From: CAZDET01 sp964504335
GTDB lineage: Bacteria; Bacteroidota; Bacteroidia; Chitinophagales; Saprospiraceae
DNA length: 59,497 nt
Direction: 5' to 3'
Assembly (NCBI GenBank): GCA_964504335.1
Contig: CAZDET010000028.1
Span: 1-59,497 of the forward strand
The number at the start of each line of letters is the position of its first letter. Position 1 is the stretch's first letter. The notes beneath the pieces are model-generated. The model did not search any database and had not been told where the DNA came from. It saw only the letters and a list, made by a program, of their open reading frames with translations. Below, one piece after another: positions 24,276 through 33,304 of this stretch. Both the position numbers and the translations under genes were made by a program.

Positions 24276-24629
24276 CTACTTGGATGGGAGCCGATTTCCT
24301 TCTCCAGGAAATACGACGGCGGGCTGAAAGGCCCTGGCCGCTTCGGGTTCCATCCACGCGTAGGCGATAATGATGACGACGTCTCCGACCTGTACCCGGC
24401 GCGCGGCGGCTCCGTTCAGGCAAATCATGCCACTGTTGCGTTCGCCGCGAATGACGTAGGTCTCCAGGCGCTCACCGTTGTTATTATTGACCACCTGCAC
24501 CCGCTCTCCCTCGAGAAGGTTGGCGGCCTCCATGAGTGCCTCATCGATCGTGATACTTCCCACGTAGTTGAGATTGGCTTCAGTGACGGTGGCGCGATGG
24601 ATTTTCGACTTGAATCGTTGAATTAACAT
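24276..24629 (-). CDS. panD: Aspartate 1-decarboxylase precursor
   Basis: PanD decarboxylates aspartate to beta-alanine for pantothenate and CoA. The 117-aa proenzyme shows the self-cleavage site Gly24-Ser25 in NYVGSITID; Ser25 becomes the pyruvoyl group. Lys9, Arg54-type and Tyr58-type residues are in conserved surroundings (FKSKIHRATVTEANL, RLETYVIRGERNSGMICLNG). It lies just downstream of panC on the same strand, so the two branches of pantothenate synthesis are encoded together. A CGAAAATA at 24670-24677 (TATTTTCG on the minus strand) is a weak promoter candidate. Confidence 0.96.
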   Translation of the reverse strand: MLIQRFKSKIHRATVTEANLNYVGSITIDEALMEAANLLEGERVQVVNNNNGERLETYVIRGERNSGMICLNGAAARRVQVGDVVIIIAYAWMEPEAARAFQPAVVFPGEGNRLPSK

Positions 24630-24730
24630 TCGGTTCGTAATAGAATTTTGTTACTGGGGTATTTGGCCGCGAAAATACGGTGCGGCCTTGTTAAATACGC
24701 ACAAAAAACAAAATTAAATTGGGGATGGTT

Positions 24731-25576
24731 TTAGACGGCCAGATTGTCGATCAATCGGACAGATTCGGCCCAAACGGCGGCGCAAATGACGGCTGTAGGG
24801 TCTTCCCGGAGGGTCGGAATCGGCTGTAGGGTCTGGCTATCTACAATTTCCAGGTATTCCGGATCGAGAGGGGGAGATTGAAGTTGCTCCCAGGCCCAGT
24901 TGCGCGTATCGGATACTGATTCGCCGGCCTTCAGGCGGTCGCGCATCCGGGCAAGCGTTTGAAAAAGCAGGGGGGCAGCCCGTCGGGCTTCTTTGGTCAG
25001 TAGCAGGTTGCGCGAACTCAGGGCAAGCCCGTCGGCCTCCCGCACGGTAGGTACCGTAAGGACGGCTACCGGTAGCCGAAGCTGGCGAATCATGGATCGT
25101 ACGATGAGCGTTTGCTGGTAATCCTTTTGCCCCAGGTACAGGCGATCGGGTTCGACGAGCTCTAGTAATCGGTGTACGACCTGTGCTACACCGGCGAAGT
25201 GCCCCGGCCGGTGCAGGCCCTCCAGCCGCCGATCGAGGCCCTCAAAGTCCAGGTCGAGGCGGTAGTCGCTGCCCTGCGGATAAATGTCGGCAACCTCCGG
25301 TAAAAATGCGGCAGTTGAACCAACCCGGGCCAGCGCCTCAAGGTCTTTATCGGTAGTGCGCGGATACCGCTCGAGGTCTTTCGGATTGTTGAATTGAGTG
25401 GGGTTGACAAAGATGCTGCACACTACCGTGGAGTCGCGCTGCTGCGCCGCTTCGATCAGGGCCAGATGGCCGCGGTGTAGTGCGCCCATCGTTGGTACGA
25501 AGCCTACGGAGTGCCGGTTCGTGCGCGCCGCGCGCAGAAATGTCTGCAGCTCGGCGGGTCGTCGAAAAATATGCAT
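24731..25576 (-). CDS. panC: Pantothenate synthetase
   Basis: PanC joins pantoate and beta-alanine using ATP. The 281-aa protein has the class-I ligase motifs: FVPTMGALHRGHLALIEAA with HRGH at residues 34-37, SIFVNPTQFNNPKDLERYPR, GQKDYQQTLIVRSM, and the KMSKS-like LSSRN in READGLALSSRNLLL. Length and start fit the family. It is divergent from the GT5 gene, with a 176-bp shared region that contains TACTTTAG (25619-25612, minus strand), one base off the -7 element. panD follows. Confidence 0.96.
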   Translation of the reverse strand: MHIFRRPAELQTFLRAARTNRHSVGFVPTMGALHRGHLALIEAAQQRDSTVVCSIFVNPTQFNNPKDLERYPRTTDKDLEALARVGSTAAFLPEVADIYPQGSDYRLDLDFEGLDRRLEGLHRPGHFAGVAQVVHRLLELVEPDRLYLGQKDYQQTLIVRSMIRQLRLPVAVLTVPTVREADGLALSSRNLLLTKEARRAAPLLFQTLARMRDRLKAGESVSDTRNWAWEQLQSPPLDPEYLEIVDSQTLQPIPTLREDPTAVICAAVWAESVRLIDNLAV

Positions 25577-25681
25577 GGATGCCCGTGAATTTCTAGGATG
25601 GTTTGGGGCGGCTAAAGTAGTTCTTTTCGGGATAAACCTTTTCGAACGAAGGACTTAGGCCTTTAAGTGCCCGAATTTTAT

Positions 25682-25689
25682 TAACTTTG
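25682..25689 (+). promoter_or_regulatory. -7 promoter element for the GT5 gene
   Basis: TAACTTTG matches TAnnTTTG exactly and lies 63 bases before the ATG at 25753 in the divergent panC/GT5 region. A clear TTG at -33 is missing. Confidence 0.45.
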
Positions 25690-25752
25690 TCTCTTCTAGG
25701 CAGGTTTTTTACCCTGTCACCCATTCTATTTTAACCTAGATTGAATCGCGGT

Positions 25753-26571
25753 ATGAGCAAGAAGAAAGTGTTGATCGTCACCCAGGAGATGCAACCGTAC
25801 ACTGAGCTAACGAGTATTTCCGAAATGGTGCGACAACTCGCCCCCTATTTGCAAGATAATGATATGGAAATACGCGTGCTGATGCCGCGTTATGGAACGA
25901 TCAATGAACGACGTCATCGGTTGCATGAGGTAGTTCGGCTTTCGGGAATGAACATTATTGTTGATGACGACGATTATCCACTGATCATCAAGGTTGCATC
26001 GCTTCCGGATGCCCGGATGCAGATCTATTTCCTGGACAACGACGACTTCTTCAAGCGCAAGTCCGTCTTTCTGGATAAGGATGGCAACCCCTTTGAGGAC
26101 AATGTCGACCGGATGGTGTTCTTCTGTAAAGGAGTGCTGGAGACCGTCAAGAAGTTTGGATGGGCCCCGGACATCGTACACTGCCACGGCTGGATGACGA
26201 GCCTCGTGCCACTGTACCTCCAAACGACGTACAAGAACGAGCCGATCTTCCAGAATGCCAAGTCGATCTACAGCATCTACGACAAGAGCGTAGAGCAACA
26301 ACTGCAGGATACCTTCGTTAGTAAGGCCAGCATCAACGACTTGTCGGAAGAGGATTTGCACTCCTACGCCAACGGGCAGGGAATAACCGTACACCGGGGA
26401 GCAATCGAATACGCAGACGCCATTGTACACAGCGCCGAAGAAATCAGTGCGGATTTGGAAAAGGCGGTTGCCGAATCCAGTAAGCCCATGCTGCAGGTGC
26501 GCGGGGTAGAAGCAATGGCCAACTACCTGGAGTTTTACCAATCCTTGCTCGTTGAAGAAGTCGAAAATTAA
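25753..26571 (+). CDS. Glycogen/starch synthase GT5-domain protein (single domain)
   Basis: The ATG at 25753 gives 272 aa beginning SKKKVLIVTQEMQPYTELT, which is the GT5 N-terminal Rossmann domain; GWAPDIVHCHGWMTSLVPLYL is the conserved core. The C-terminal GT-B domain that binds ADP-glucose and completes the active site is absent, and the protein ends as short homologues do. In Bacteroidota a gene like this commonly sits next to panC and upstream of a DUF4270 gene. Catalysis is doubtful; a binding or regulatory role is possible. It has its own promoter and a downstream hairpin. Confidence 0.85.
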   Translation: MSKKKVLIVTQEMQPYTELTSISEMVRQLAPYLQDNDMEIRVLMPRYGTINERRHRLHEVVRLSGMNIIVDDDDYPLIIKVASLPDARMQIYFLDNDDFFKRKSVFLDKDGNPFEDNVDRMVFFCKGVLETVKKFGWAPDIVHCHGWMTSLVPLYLQTTYKNEPIFQNAKSIYSIYDKSVEQQLQDTFVSKASINDLSEEDLHSYANGQGITVHRGAIEYADAIVHSAEEISADLEKAVAESSKPMLQVRGVEAMANYLEFYQSLLVEEVEN

Positions 26572-26589
26572 GCGACGGGTCCTCATCAC

Positions 26590-26618
26590 GGCCCCGCGCG
26601 ATTGTATACGGCGGGGCT
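26590..26618 (+). terminator. Hairpin terminator after the GT5 gene
   Basis: GGCCCCGC (26590-26597) pairs with GCGGGGCT (26611-26618), seven perfect pairs plus a G-U, around a 13-nt loop. A short T stretch (tgcTGTTT) follows. Confidence 0.6.
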
Positions 26619-26653
26619 GCTGTTTGGCCCGCACTTAATTAGAGCATTACTGA

Positions 26654-28036
26654 ATGAATCACTGGACTGTCAGGAGTACGGCCATCGTACTCACCCTTCT
26701 TGCCATCCTGGTAAGCTGTTCTGATCCTACCCAAGTCGGCTCCCAATTACTAGACGACGACCGCGCCGAAGTCGACTTCACGGATTCCATCCGGCTGGAG
26801 GCCACCACGGAGCAATTGGATACCACCCTGATCTATCTTCCCGGTTTCCTGATTGTCGACAATTACCTGCTGGGCAAATACACCGATCCGGTCTTCGGAC
26901 AGGTGGATCACTCGGTCTACTTCCGCTTCCGGCTGCTCAATGATTTCGGTGGAGAGGTGATTCCCGAGTTTCGGGGGCAGCCAATCGACTCAATGGTATT
27001 GGTGTTGCCGCTGGATAGCACTTTAGCTGCCAACTACGGAAACATTACCGAACCCATCACCGTAGACCTGTTCGAGTTGAGTGACACGCTCCTGACGGAT
27101 CAACGTCTGACGAGCGACGTGCGCTTCGCGACCCAGGATATGCCGCTTCTATCGGAAACGTTTGTGCCCGATTTCAGCGAACGCCTGGTCACGACCCAAG
27201 CTACCGCCGTCGTTCAGCAAGATTCGCTGGCAGCACCTCATTTGCGGTTTCGAATGCCGCAATCGTTCATTGACCGCATGAATACTTCGCTGAATCTATC
27301 CTCGGATTCTTTGCTGCGGCAGATAGATGGGTTTCCCGGATTCTGGCTTCGCGTTTCCTCTACTTCCGGAGGCGTGATCGACCTGGATCTTCAGGAAAAT
27401 TTCGGAGGATTGTACACCCACTACCGGCTCGGAGGCGACACGACAGAGGTGTACCAGTTTCCGCTGGCAAACCGCTACAGCAGTTATTCGCACGACTACA
27501 GCGGCAGCTTTGTGGAGCCCTTCATTGGGCAGCCCACCGGAGATAGCCTGGCCTTTATCCAGGGCGCGGCGGGCCTCTGCACCAGGATCGAATTGAGTGG
27601 TTTGGAAGGGTTGCGCGGGCAGTTGGTCAATCAGGCGGAGCTGGAGGTTTTTGTCCGTGATCTTCCGCAGGCAGACACGGCTACCTACGTGCTGCCGGAG
27701 CAATTTCTGCTACTGTATCCCCTCGAAAACGGGACCCTGGCGCCGGTTACGGATATTCAGGTTTCCCTGCCACAGTTCCAGATCATTTTCGGTGGCCAGC
27801 CTCAAATAGTCGATGGAGGTACAATATATCGAATGGATTTATCCGTTCATATGCAAAGGATACTTGACGAAACCAACGACGTCCCACCGACGTTATACTT
27901 GGTAAACAGTCGTCTCTTAGCATCCTCAACCCTTCTTCTTCCAGTCGGAGATATTCCGAGCCGGGTTGTTTTAGCTGGTCCCAACGCCGTCAATCACCCA
28001 ATGAGACTGAAAGTAGCGTTTACTCGACTCTTCTAA
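26654..28036 (+). CDS. DUF4270 family lipoprotein
   Basis: A 460-aa lipoprotein: the signal ends in the lipobox ILVSCS (Cys22), followed by DPTQVGSQLL, the usual start of DUF4270. The body is rich in beta strands and ends with a hydrophobic, aromatic C-terminus (KVAFTRLF). The family is found in Bacteroidota, is predicted to reach the outer membrane and has no established function. The order GT5 - DUF4270 - glmS seen here is common in the phylum and points to a link with envelope or sugar metabolism. Confidence 0.88.
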   Translation: MNHWTVRSTAIVLTLLAILVSCSDPTQVGSQLLDDDRAEVDFTDSIRLEATTEQLDTTLIYLPGFLIVDNYLLGKYTDPVFGQVDHSVYFRFRLLNDFGGEVIPEFRGQPIDSMVLVLPLDSTLAANYGNITEPITVDLFELSDTLLTDQRLTSDVRFATQDMPLLSETFVPDFSERLVTTQATAVVQQDSLAAPHLRFRMPQSFIDRMNTSLNLSSDSLLRQIDGFPGFWLRVSSTSGGVIDLDLQENFGGLYTHYRLGGDTTEVYQFPLANRYSSYSHDYSGSFVEPFIGQPTGDSLAFIQGAAGLCTRIELSGLEGLRGQLVNQAELEVFVRDLPQADTATYVLPEQFLLLYPLENGTLAPVTDIQVSLPQFQIIFGGQPQIVDGGTIYRMDLSVHMQRILDETNDVPPTLYLVNSRLLASSTLLLPVGDIPSRVVLAGPNAVNHPMRLKVAFTRLF

Positions 28037-28133
28037 CGCTCACTGCAATTTCATCTGTCTTTCCGAACGAAACACAGTCTGCGGGCGGGCTGAATAACGG
28101 TTTATTAATTCTAATCATACCCAATTCAGGCTT

Positions 28134-29972
28134 ATGTGTGGAATTGTCGGTTACATTGGCAATCGCGAGGCTTACCCTATCGTAATCAAGGGACTACAGC
28201 GCCTCGAATACCGCGGATACGACAGCGCAGGGATCGCATTACTCAACGGTGATCTGGCGGTATCTAAGAAAAAAGGAAAAGTAGCAGACCTGGCGGATAT
28301 CATGCGAGTGACATCCCGCGAAGGTCAGCTAGGGATCGGGCACACCCGATGGGCGACCCACGGAGAACCCAACGACGTCAACGCGCACCCGCACATGTCG
28401 GGCAACGGCCGGCTGGCCCTGGTGCACAATGGCATCATCGAAAACTACGGCTTGATCAAGGCCGCCCTGGAGAAAGACGGTCACGTGTTTCACAGCGATA
28501 CGGATACGGAAGTACTCGTGCACCTCATTGAAGAAATTCAGAATCAGGACGACCTGTCGCTGGAAGAAGCCGTGCGGATTGCTCTGACTCGGGTGGTCGG
28601 TGCCTACGCTATTGCGGTGATCGATCGCAACAAACCCGGCACCCTCGTCGGTGCCCGCAAGGGAAGTCCGCTGGTAGTTGGCTTGGGCAATAACGAGTTT
28701 TTCCTGGCCTCCGATGCCACTCCGATCGTGGAGTATACCAAGCGAGTCGTATACCTGGAAGACGAACAGATCGCTACGCTGAGCCTGGAAAAGGGCATGG
28801 AAATCCGGACTACCAAGAACGAAGTGCAGATGCCCTTCGTACAGGAACTCGACCTCAAAATCGAAGCCCTGGAAAAAGGCGGATTCGACTACTTCATGCT
28901 CAAGGAAATCTACGAGCAGCCCGTCACTATTTGCGACGCCATGCGCGGCCGGCTCAACGGAGAAGAAGGCTGGGCTCGCCTGGGAGGCATGGCCCGGCAC
29001 ATGAATCGCCTGGTGAATGCCGACCGGTTCATCATCGCGGCCTGTGGCACTTCCTGGCACGCCGGCCTGATCGGAGAATACCTGATCGAAGACCTGGCGC
29101 GCATCCCCGTAGAGGTGGAATACGCATCGGAATTGCGCTACCGCAATCCGATCATCACCGAAAATGACGTAATTATTGCCATCAGCCAATCGGGAGAAAC
29201 CGCCGATACCCTGGCGGCACTGGAACTCGCCAAAGACAAAGGAGCCATGTTGTACGGTATCGTCAACAGCGTGGGTTCCTCCATCGCCCGGGTGACCCAC
29301 TGCGGGTCGTACATCCACTGCGGCCCCGAGATCGGCGTAGCCAGCACGAAGGCCTTTACCGGTCAGGTGACCTTGTTGACTCTCTTCGCCATGGTTCTGG
29401 CGCAGAAGCGGGGTACCATTTCGGAGCCTTACTTCCGGCAATTGGCCCTGGAATTGAGCAAAATTCCAGAAAAGGTGGAAAAGGTGTTGCAATTAAACAG
29501 CAAGATCGAATATATTGCAAGTGAAATTAAAGATCGCCATAACGCCCTGTACCTGGGAAGAGGTTACAACTTCCCTATCGCCCTTGAAGGAGCCCTCAAG
29601 CTCAAAGAAATCTCCTACATCCACGCAGAAGGATACCCGGCCGCTGAGATGAAGCACGGTCCGATCGCACTTATCGACGAAAATATGCCGGTGGTAGTGA
29701 TCGCTACCAACCGGAGTGCATACGACAAAATTCTGAGTAACGTACAGGAGGTCAAGGCTCGGAAAGGCTTTGTCATTGCGATCGTAAATGAAGATGACGA
29801 AGAAATCCGTAAAATTGCAGACCACGCTATCGAAATCCCTGACACCGAAGAACCGCTAACGCCACTTCTTTCGGTCATTCCACTACAACTGCTTTCTTAT
29901 CATATCGCCGTTATGCGCGGATGTAATGTAGATCAGCCGCGCAACCTCGCGAAATCCGTTACGGTAGAATAG
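28134..29972 (+). CDS. glmS: Glutamine--fructose-6-phosphate aminotransferase (isomerizing)
   Basis: GlmS makes glucosamine 6-phosphate, the entry to UDP-GlcNAc for peptidoglycan and LPS. The 612-aa protein has catalytic Cys2 (MCGIVGYIG), the glutaminase domain with GHTRWATHGEPNDVNAHPH, and two SIS domains (IAACGTSWHAGLIGEYL; SQSGETADTLAALELAK; GRGYNFPIALEGALKLKE), ending in PRNLAKSVTVE as the family does. No glmS ribozyme-like leader is evident. UDP-GlcNAc made from its product is the MurA substrate, encoded 0.9 kb downstream. Confidence 0.97.
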   Translation: MCGIVGYIGNREAYPIVIKGLQRLEYRGYDSAGIALLNGDLAVSKKKGKVADLADIMRVTSREGQLGIGHTRWATHGEPNDVNAHPHMSGNGRLALVHNGIIENYGLIKAALEKDGHVFHSDTDTEVLVHLIEEIQNQDDLSLEEAVRIALTRVVGAYAIAVIDRNKPGTLVGARKGSPLVVGLGNNEFFLASDATPIVEYTKRVVYLEDEQIATLSLEKGMEIRTTKNEVQMPFVQELDLKIEALEKGGFDYFMLKEIYEQPVTICDAMRGRLNGEEGWARLGGMARHMNRLVNADRFIIAACGTSWHAGLIGEYLIEDLARIPVEVEYASELRYRNPIITENDVIIAISQSGETADTLAALELAKDKGAMLYGIVNSVGSSIARVTHCGSYIHCGPEIGVASTKAFTGQVTLLTLFAMVLAQKRGTISEPYFRQLALELSKIPEKVEKVLQLNSKIEYIASEIKDRHNALYLGRGYNFPIALEGALKLKEISYIHAEGYPAAEMKHGPIALIDENMPVVVIATNRSAYDKILSNVQEVKARKGFVIAIVNEDDEEIRKIADHAIEIPDTEEPLTPLLSVIPLQLLSYHIAVMRGCNVDQPRNLAKSVTVE

Positions 29973-30037
29973 AAAGTAGAAAGAGCGTATAAAAAGATAA
30001 TCCATCGATTCAAACGATCACAGACATACTCTTGATG

Positions 30038-30070
30038 CCGCAGGCGGAAGCGCCTGCGGTACTCGCCTTT
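30038..30070 (+). terminator. Rho-independent terminator after glmS
   Basis: CCGCAGGCG (30038-30046) and CGCCTGCGG (30051-30059) form a perfect 9-bp stem with a GAAG tetraloop, followed by tactcgcCTTTT. This is the cleanest intrinsic terminator in the window. Confidence 0.8.
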
Positions 30071-30133
30071 TACTAAACGCGTATAGCATGTCTCCCCCAA
30101 GTGAGGCTCGCCTTAAATGTTGATATAACTGTT

Positions 30134-30826
30134 ATGATAGACTGGAAAATGGAATACAATTCGGAAAAGGATCTCCTCATCATTTCCGAATACGGTCGCC
30201 ACGTACAAGAACTCATCCAACACGCCAAAACGATTGAGGAAGCGGATAAGCGCCAGGCGTTCATCGAGCGCATCGTCAACCTGATGCAACAAATGCAGCC
30301 ACAAGCGCGCAACGTTGAAGACTATCGCGAAAAGCTGTGGAAGCACGTTTTTCGGATCGCCGAATACGAGCTGCAGGTCACGCCCCCGGAGGGTGTCAGC
30401 GTGAGCCCCGAAGACGCGCGCAAGCAGCCGGACAAGATCCCCTATCCCGAGTTCGAAGCGAATTACCGGCACTACGGCCACAACGTTCAGGAAATGATCT
30501 CGCGCGCCATGCAAATGCCCGAAGGGCCAAAGCGCGACGGATTCGTCTCTGCGATCCTTTCTTACATGAAGCTGGCCTACAAAACCTGGAATCGCGAGCA
30601 CTACGTAAGTGATGAAACCATCAAGGCCGATTTGGAGAAGCTGAGTGGCGGTGCCTTCAAGCTCGACGAATCGATGACCATCGACAATCTCACCGATGGC
30701 CACAGCAATCATCAGCGCAACGGCAATGGTGGCAGTGGCAGTGGCGGTGGTGGTCGGCGTCGCTCGCAGTCCAACGGTCGTAGCAACCGCGGTCGTCGCA
30801 GCAACCGCCGTTCTTCGCGTCGCTAG
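30134..30826 (+). CDS. DUF4290 protein with a Gly/Arg-rich basic tail
   Basis: Residues 1-190 match the DUF4290 family of Bacteroidota: the start MEYNSEKDLLIISEYGRHVQ and the middle PYPEFEANYRHYGHNVQEM are characteristic. After about residue 190 the protein changes to a low-complexity tail: a Gly/Ser run followed by many Arg (GRSNRGRRSNRRSSRR at the end), like RGG-type RNA-binding tails. The function of the family is unknown. I chose the ATG at 30134; 30101 and 30149 are also in frame. It lies 30 bases before murA. Confidence 0.85.
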   Translation: MIDWKMEYNSEKDLLIISEYGRHVQELIQHAKTIEEADKRQAFIERIVNLMQQMQPQARNVEDYREKLWKHVFRIAEYELQVTPPEGVSVSPEDARKQPDKIPYPEFEANYRHYGHNVQEMISRAMQMPEGPKRDGFVSAILSYMKLAYKTWNREHYVSDETIKADLEKLSGGAFKLDESMTIDNLTDGHSNHQRNGNGGSGSGGGGRRRSQSNGRSNRGRRSNRRSSRR

Positions 30827-30856
30827 TCTCGCATCTCCAAATCCATTTGCTCATCC

Positions 30857-32167
30857 ATGCATGTTGATACCTTCATCGTGGAGGGAGGGCACTCCCTATC
30901 CGGTGAAATCGTCCCTCAGGGCGCGAAAAACGAGGCCCTGCAAATTCTGTGCGCCACGCTGCTAACCACCGAGCCGGTAGTCGTTGAAAACCTACCGGCC
31001 ATCCGCGACGTGGATATGCTGCTCCAATTGATCGAAGGCCTCGGTGCTACGGTCGAACGCCTGCGCCCCGATAGCGTGCGCATTCAGGCCGATCGCATCG
31101 ATATCGACTACCTGCTGTCCGAGGAGTACGTGCGCACCGCTCAGCGCATCCGGGGCTCCGTGATGTTGATCGGGCCCCTACTGAATCGCTTCGGAAAAGC
31201 CGCCCTGCCCCAACCCGGTGGCGATAAAATCGGCCGGCGCCGACTGGACACCCACTTGCTGGGGTTCGAAAAATTGGGAGCTACTTTCGATTTTGATCCG
31301 GCGAAAAATATCTACACCTTCGAAACGAGTGGGCTGAAGGGCAAATACATCCATTTGGATGAAATATCCGTGACCGGTACCGCCAACGTCGTAATGGGAG
31401 CAGTGCTGGCCGAAGGAACCACCACGATCTACAACGCCGCCTGCGAACCCTACGTCCAGCAGCTTTGTCGGATGCTGAACGATATGGGCGCACGCATCCA
31501 GGGTATCGGCTCGAATCTCCTGGTAGTGGAAGGGGTGTCCCGGTTACAGGGAGTAACCCACCGCCTGCTGCCCGATATGATCGAAGTCGGCAGTTTCATT
31601 GGATTGGCGGCGATGACTCAGTCGGAATTGACCATCAAAGACGTGCGCATCGATCAGTTGGGGATCATTCCCCGCGTATTCGAAAAAATGGGGATCGAGC
31701 TGGAATTAATCGGCGATGACATTCGCATTCCGAAACAGACGCACTACGAAATCCAGAACTTCATCGACGGCTCTATCCTCACCATCTACGACGCTCCCTG
31801 GCCCGGCTTCACGCCCGATCTGATGAGCGTGGTACTCGTAACGGCCACCCAGGCCAACGGCAGCGTACTGATTCACCAAAAAATGTTTGAAAGTCGCTTA
31901 TTTTTCGTAGATAAACTCATCGATATGGGCGCACAGATTATCTTGTGCGATCCGCATCGTGCGACGGTTATCGGATTGAATCGACGCTTTCAACTACGGG
32001 GAATCGAGATGACCTCTCCGGATATTCGCGCGGGGGTGGCGCTGCTCATTGCTGCGCTTTCCGCCAAAGGGAAGAGCATCATTCGAAATATCCACCAAAT
32101 CGATCGCGGGTATCAATTTATCGATCAGCGGCTCCAGCAACTGGGAGCTAAGATTACTCGCTACTAA
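30857..32167 (+). CDS. murA: UDP-N-acetylglucosamine 1-carboxyvinyltransferase, Asp active-site type
   Basis: MurA adds enolpyruvate from PEP to UDP-GlcNAc, the first committed step of peptidoglycan synthesis. The 436-aa protein has the EPSP-like fold with conserved AKNEALQILCATLLT (Lys24, Asn25), RIRGSVMLIGPLL and PDMIEVGSFIGLAA. At the catalytic loop the sequence is PQPGGDKIGRRRLD: Asp123 stands where most bacteria have Cys115. Asp variants are active and resist fosfomycin in studied species. Its stop codon shares a base with the start of the DUF4286 gene. Confidence 0.96.
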   Translation: MHVDTFIVEGGHSLSGEIVPQGAKNEALQILCATLLTTEPVVVENLPAIRDVDMLLQLIEGLGATVERLRPDSVRIQADRIDIDYLLSEEYVRTAQRIRGSVMLIGPLLNRFGKAALPQPGGDKIGRRRLDTHLLGFEKLGATFDFDPAKNIYTFETSGLKGKYIHLDEISVTGTANVVMGAVLAEGTTTIYNAACEPYVQQLCRMLNDMGARIQGIGSNLLVVEGVSRLQGVTHRLLPDMIEVGSFIGLAAMTQSELTIKDVRIDQLGIIPRVFEKMGIELELIGDDIRIPKQTHYEIQNFIDGSILTIYDAPWPGFTPDLMSVVLVTATQANGSVLIHQKMFESRLFFVDKLIDMGAQIILCDPHRATVIGLNRRFQLRGIEMTSPDIRAGVALLIAALSAKGKSIIRNIHQIDRGYQFIDQRLQQLGAKITRY

Positions 32168-32478
32168 TGATCCTGTACAATATCACTATCAAGATCGAGC
32201 ACGGCGTGCACGACGACTGGCTGCACTGGATGCAACAGGTGCACATTCCGGAAATGATGGCAACCGGTTTCGTAGAAGAATATAAATTTTCCCGGCTGCT
32301 GGGCGTCGATGAGGAAGATGGATTCACCTACGCCGTTCAGTACCTGATGCCCAGCATGGAAGCCTACCGCATCTACCAGGAGAAACACGCCTACCGCCTT
32401 CAGTCTGCCCACATTCACCGCTACAAGGGACAATTTGTCGCTTTCAGATCCGTCCTGCGGGTGATCGAGCAGGGCTAG
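32167..32478 (+). CDS. DUF4286 family protein
   Basis: A 103-aa protein of the DUF4286 family, recognised by its start (MILYNITIKIEHGVHDDWLHWM) and ferredoxin-like length. It has no signal or membrane segment. The ATG overlaps the last base of the murA stop, so it is translated with murA. The function is unknown; homologues are widespread as single short proteins in Bacteroidota. Convergent with the methylase gene, 11 bases apart. Confidence 0.85.
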   Translation: MILYNITIKIEHGVHDDWLHWMQQVHIPEMMATGFVEEYKFSRLLGVDEEDGFTYAVQYLMPSMEAYRIYQEKHAYRLQSAHIHRYKGQFVAFRSVLRVIEQG

Positions 32479-32489
32479 CATGGCCCCCG

Positions 32490-33215
32490 TTATCGATTCG
32501 CCAAAATCAGAAATACCGTTGGTCGCTTTTGCAGGTGGGGCCGTTTCATGCGGCGCCATTCTAAAATGGCGTGCGCCCGCACCATTTGAGAGGGGAGGGT
32601 AAGGTCGGTGGCAATACAGAAGTGAGACGTTGGCGACAGCACCTGGATCGCAGTATCGTATACGGCCATATTGCGGTAGGGAGCTTCGATGAAAATTTGG
32701 GTCTCTCCCGAGCGCTGCGATACCGATTCGATGCGTTTCAGATCCTTGGCCAAATCGGGTCGCTTGGGGCTTAGGTAGCCGTGGAAGGTAAATTGCTGCC
32801 CGTTCATACCGGAGGCCATTAGCGCGAGCAGGATGGAAGAAGGCCCGACCAGAGGGACCACCTCGACGCTCTTGCGATGGGCCATGCGCACCAGGCGAGT
32901 CCCCGGGTCTGCTACCGACGGAACGCCGGCATCTGACAGCAGGCCGATATCCAATCCTTCATCCAGGGCCGGATCGAGGTACGATTGAATATCCTGCGCG
33001 TTGGTAAACTTATTGAGCTCCATGAATTGGCAGTCGTCAAAGTGGGTATCGATGCCGACCTCTTTCAGGAAGTGGCGGGCCATCTTTGCTTTTTCGACTA
33101 CAAATACCCGCAACGGACGAACGATATCCAGCACGTAGTCGGGAATGGTATGAAATCCACCGTCGCCCAGCGGCGTCGGAATGAGGTACAGCTTCCCTTT
33201 GTTGGTTGTTTCCAT
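32490..33215 (-). CDS. Tetrapyrrole-methylase-fold SAM methyltransferase (RsmI-related)
   Basis: A 241-aa protein of the TP-methylase fold, close to RsmI, which methylates C1402 of 16S rRNA. Visible are GKLYLIPTPLGDGG, DIGLLSDAGVPSVADPGTRLV, and VEVVPLVGPSSILLALMASG. It lacks the C-terminal part of true RsmI and carries QIFIEAPYRNMAVYDT as in the shorter Bacteroidota paralogue group, so the exact RNA target is open. It is divergent from scpA. Confidence 0.88.
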   Translation of the reverse strand: METTNKGKLYLIPTPLGDGGFHTIPDYVLDIVRPLRVFVVEKAKMARHFLKEVGIDTHFDDCQFMELNKFTNAQDIQSYLDPALDEGLDIGLLSDAGVPSVADPGTRLVRMAHRKSVEVVPLVGPSSILLALMASGMNGQQFTFHGYLSPKRPDLAKDLKRIESVSQRSGETQIFIEAPYRNMAVYDTAIQVLSPTSHFCIATDLTLPSQMVRAHAILEWRRMKRPHLQKRPTVFLILANR

Positions 33216-33255
33216 TAGAAGAGCAGTCTACTGCGGGGGCAAGGCACAAATTACT

Positions 33256-33263
33256 TATTTTTG
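33256..33263 (+). promoter_or_regulatory. -7 promoter element for scpA
   Basis: TATTTTTG fits TAnnTTTG fully and lies 40-50 bases before the TTG starts of scpA. No TTG is seen at the -33 position. Confidence 0.45.
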
Positions 33264-33304
33264 TTCGCTACGCGACGAACGCCTGGCTTGCGCTAAAAAT
33301 TGAG

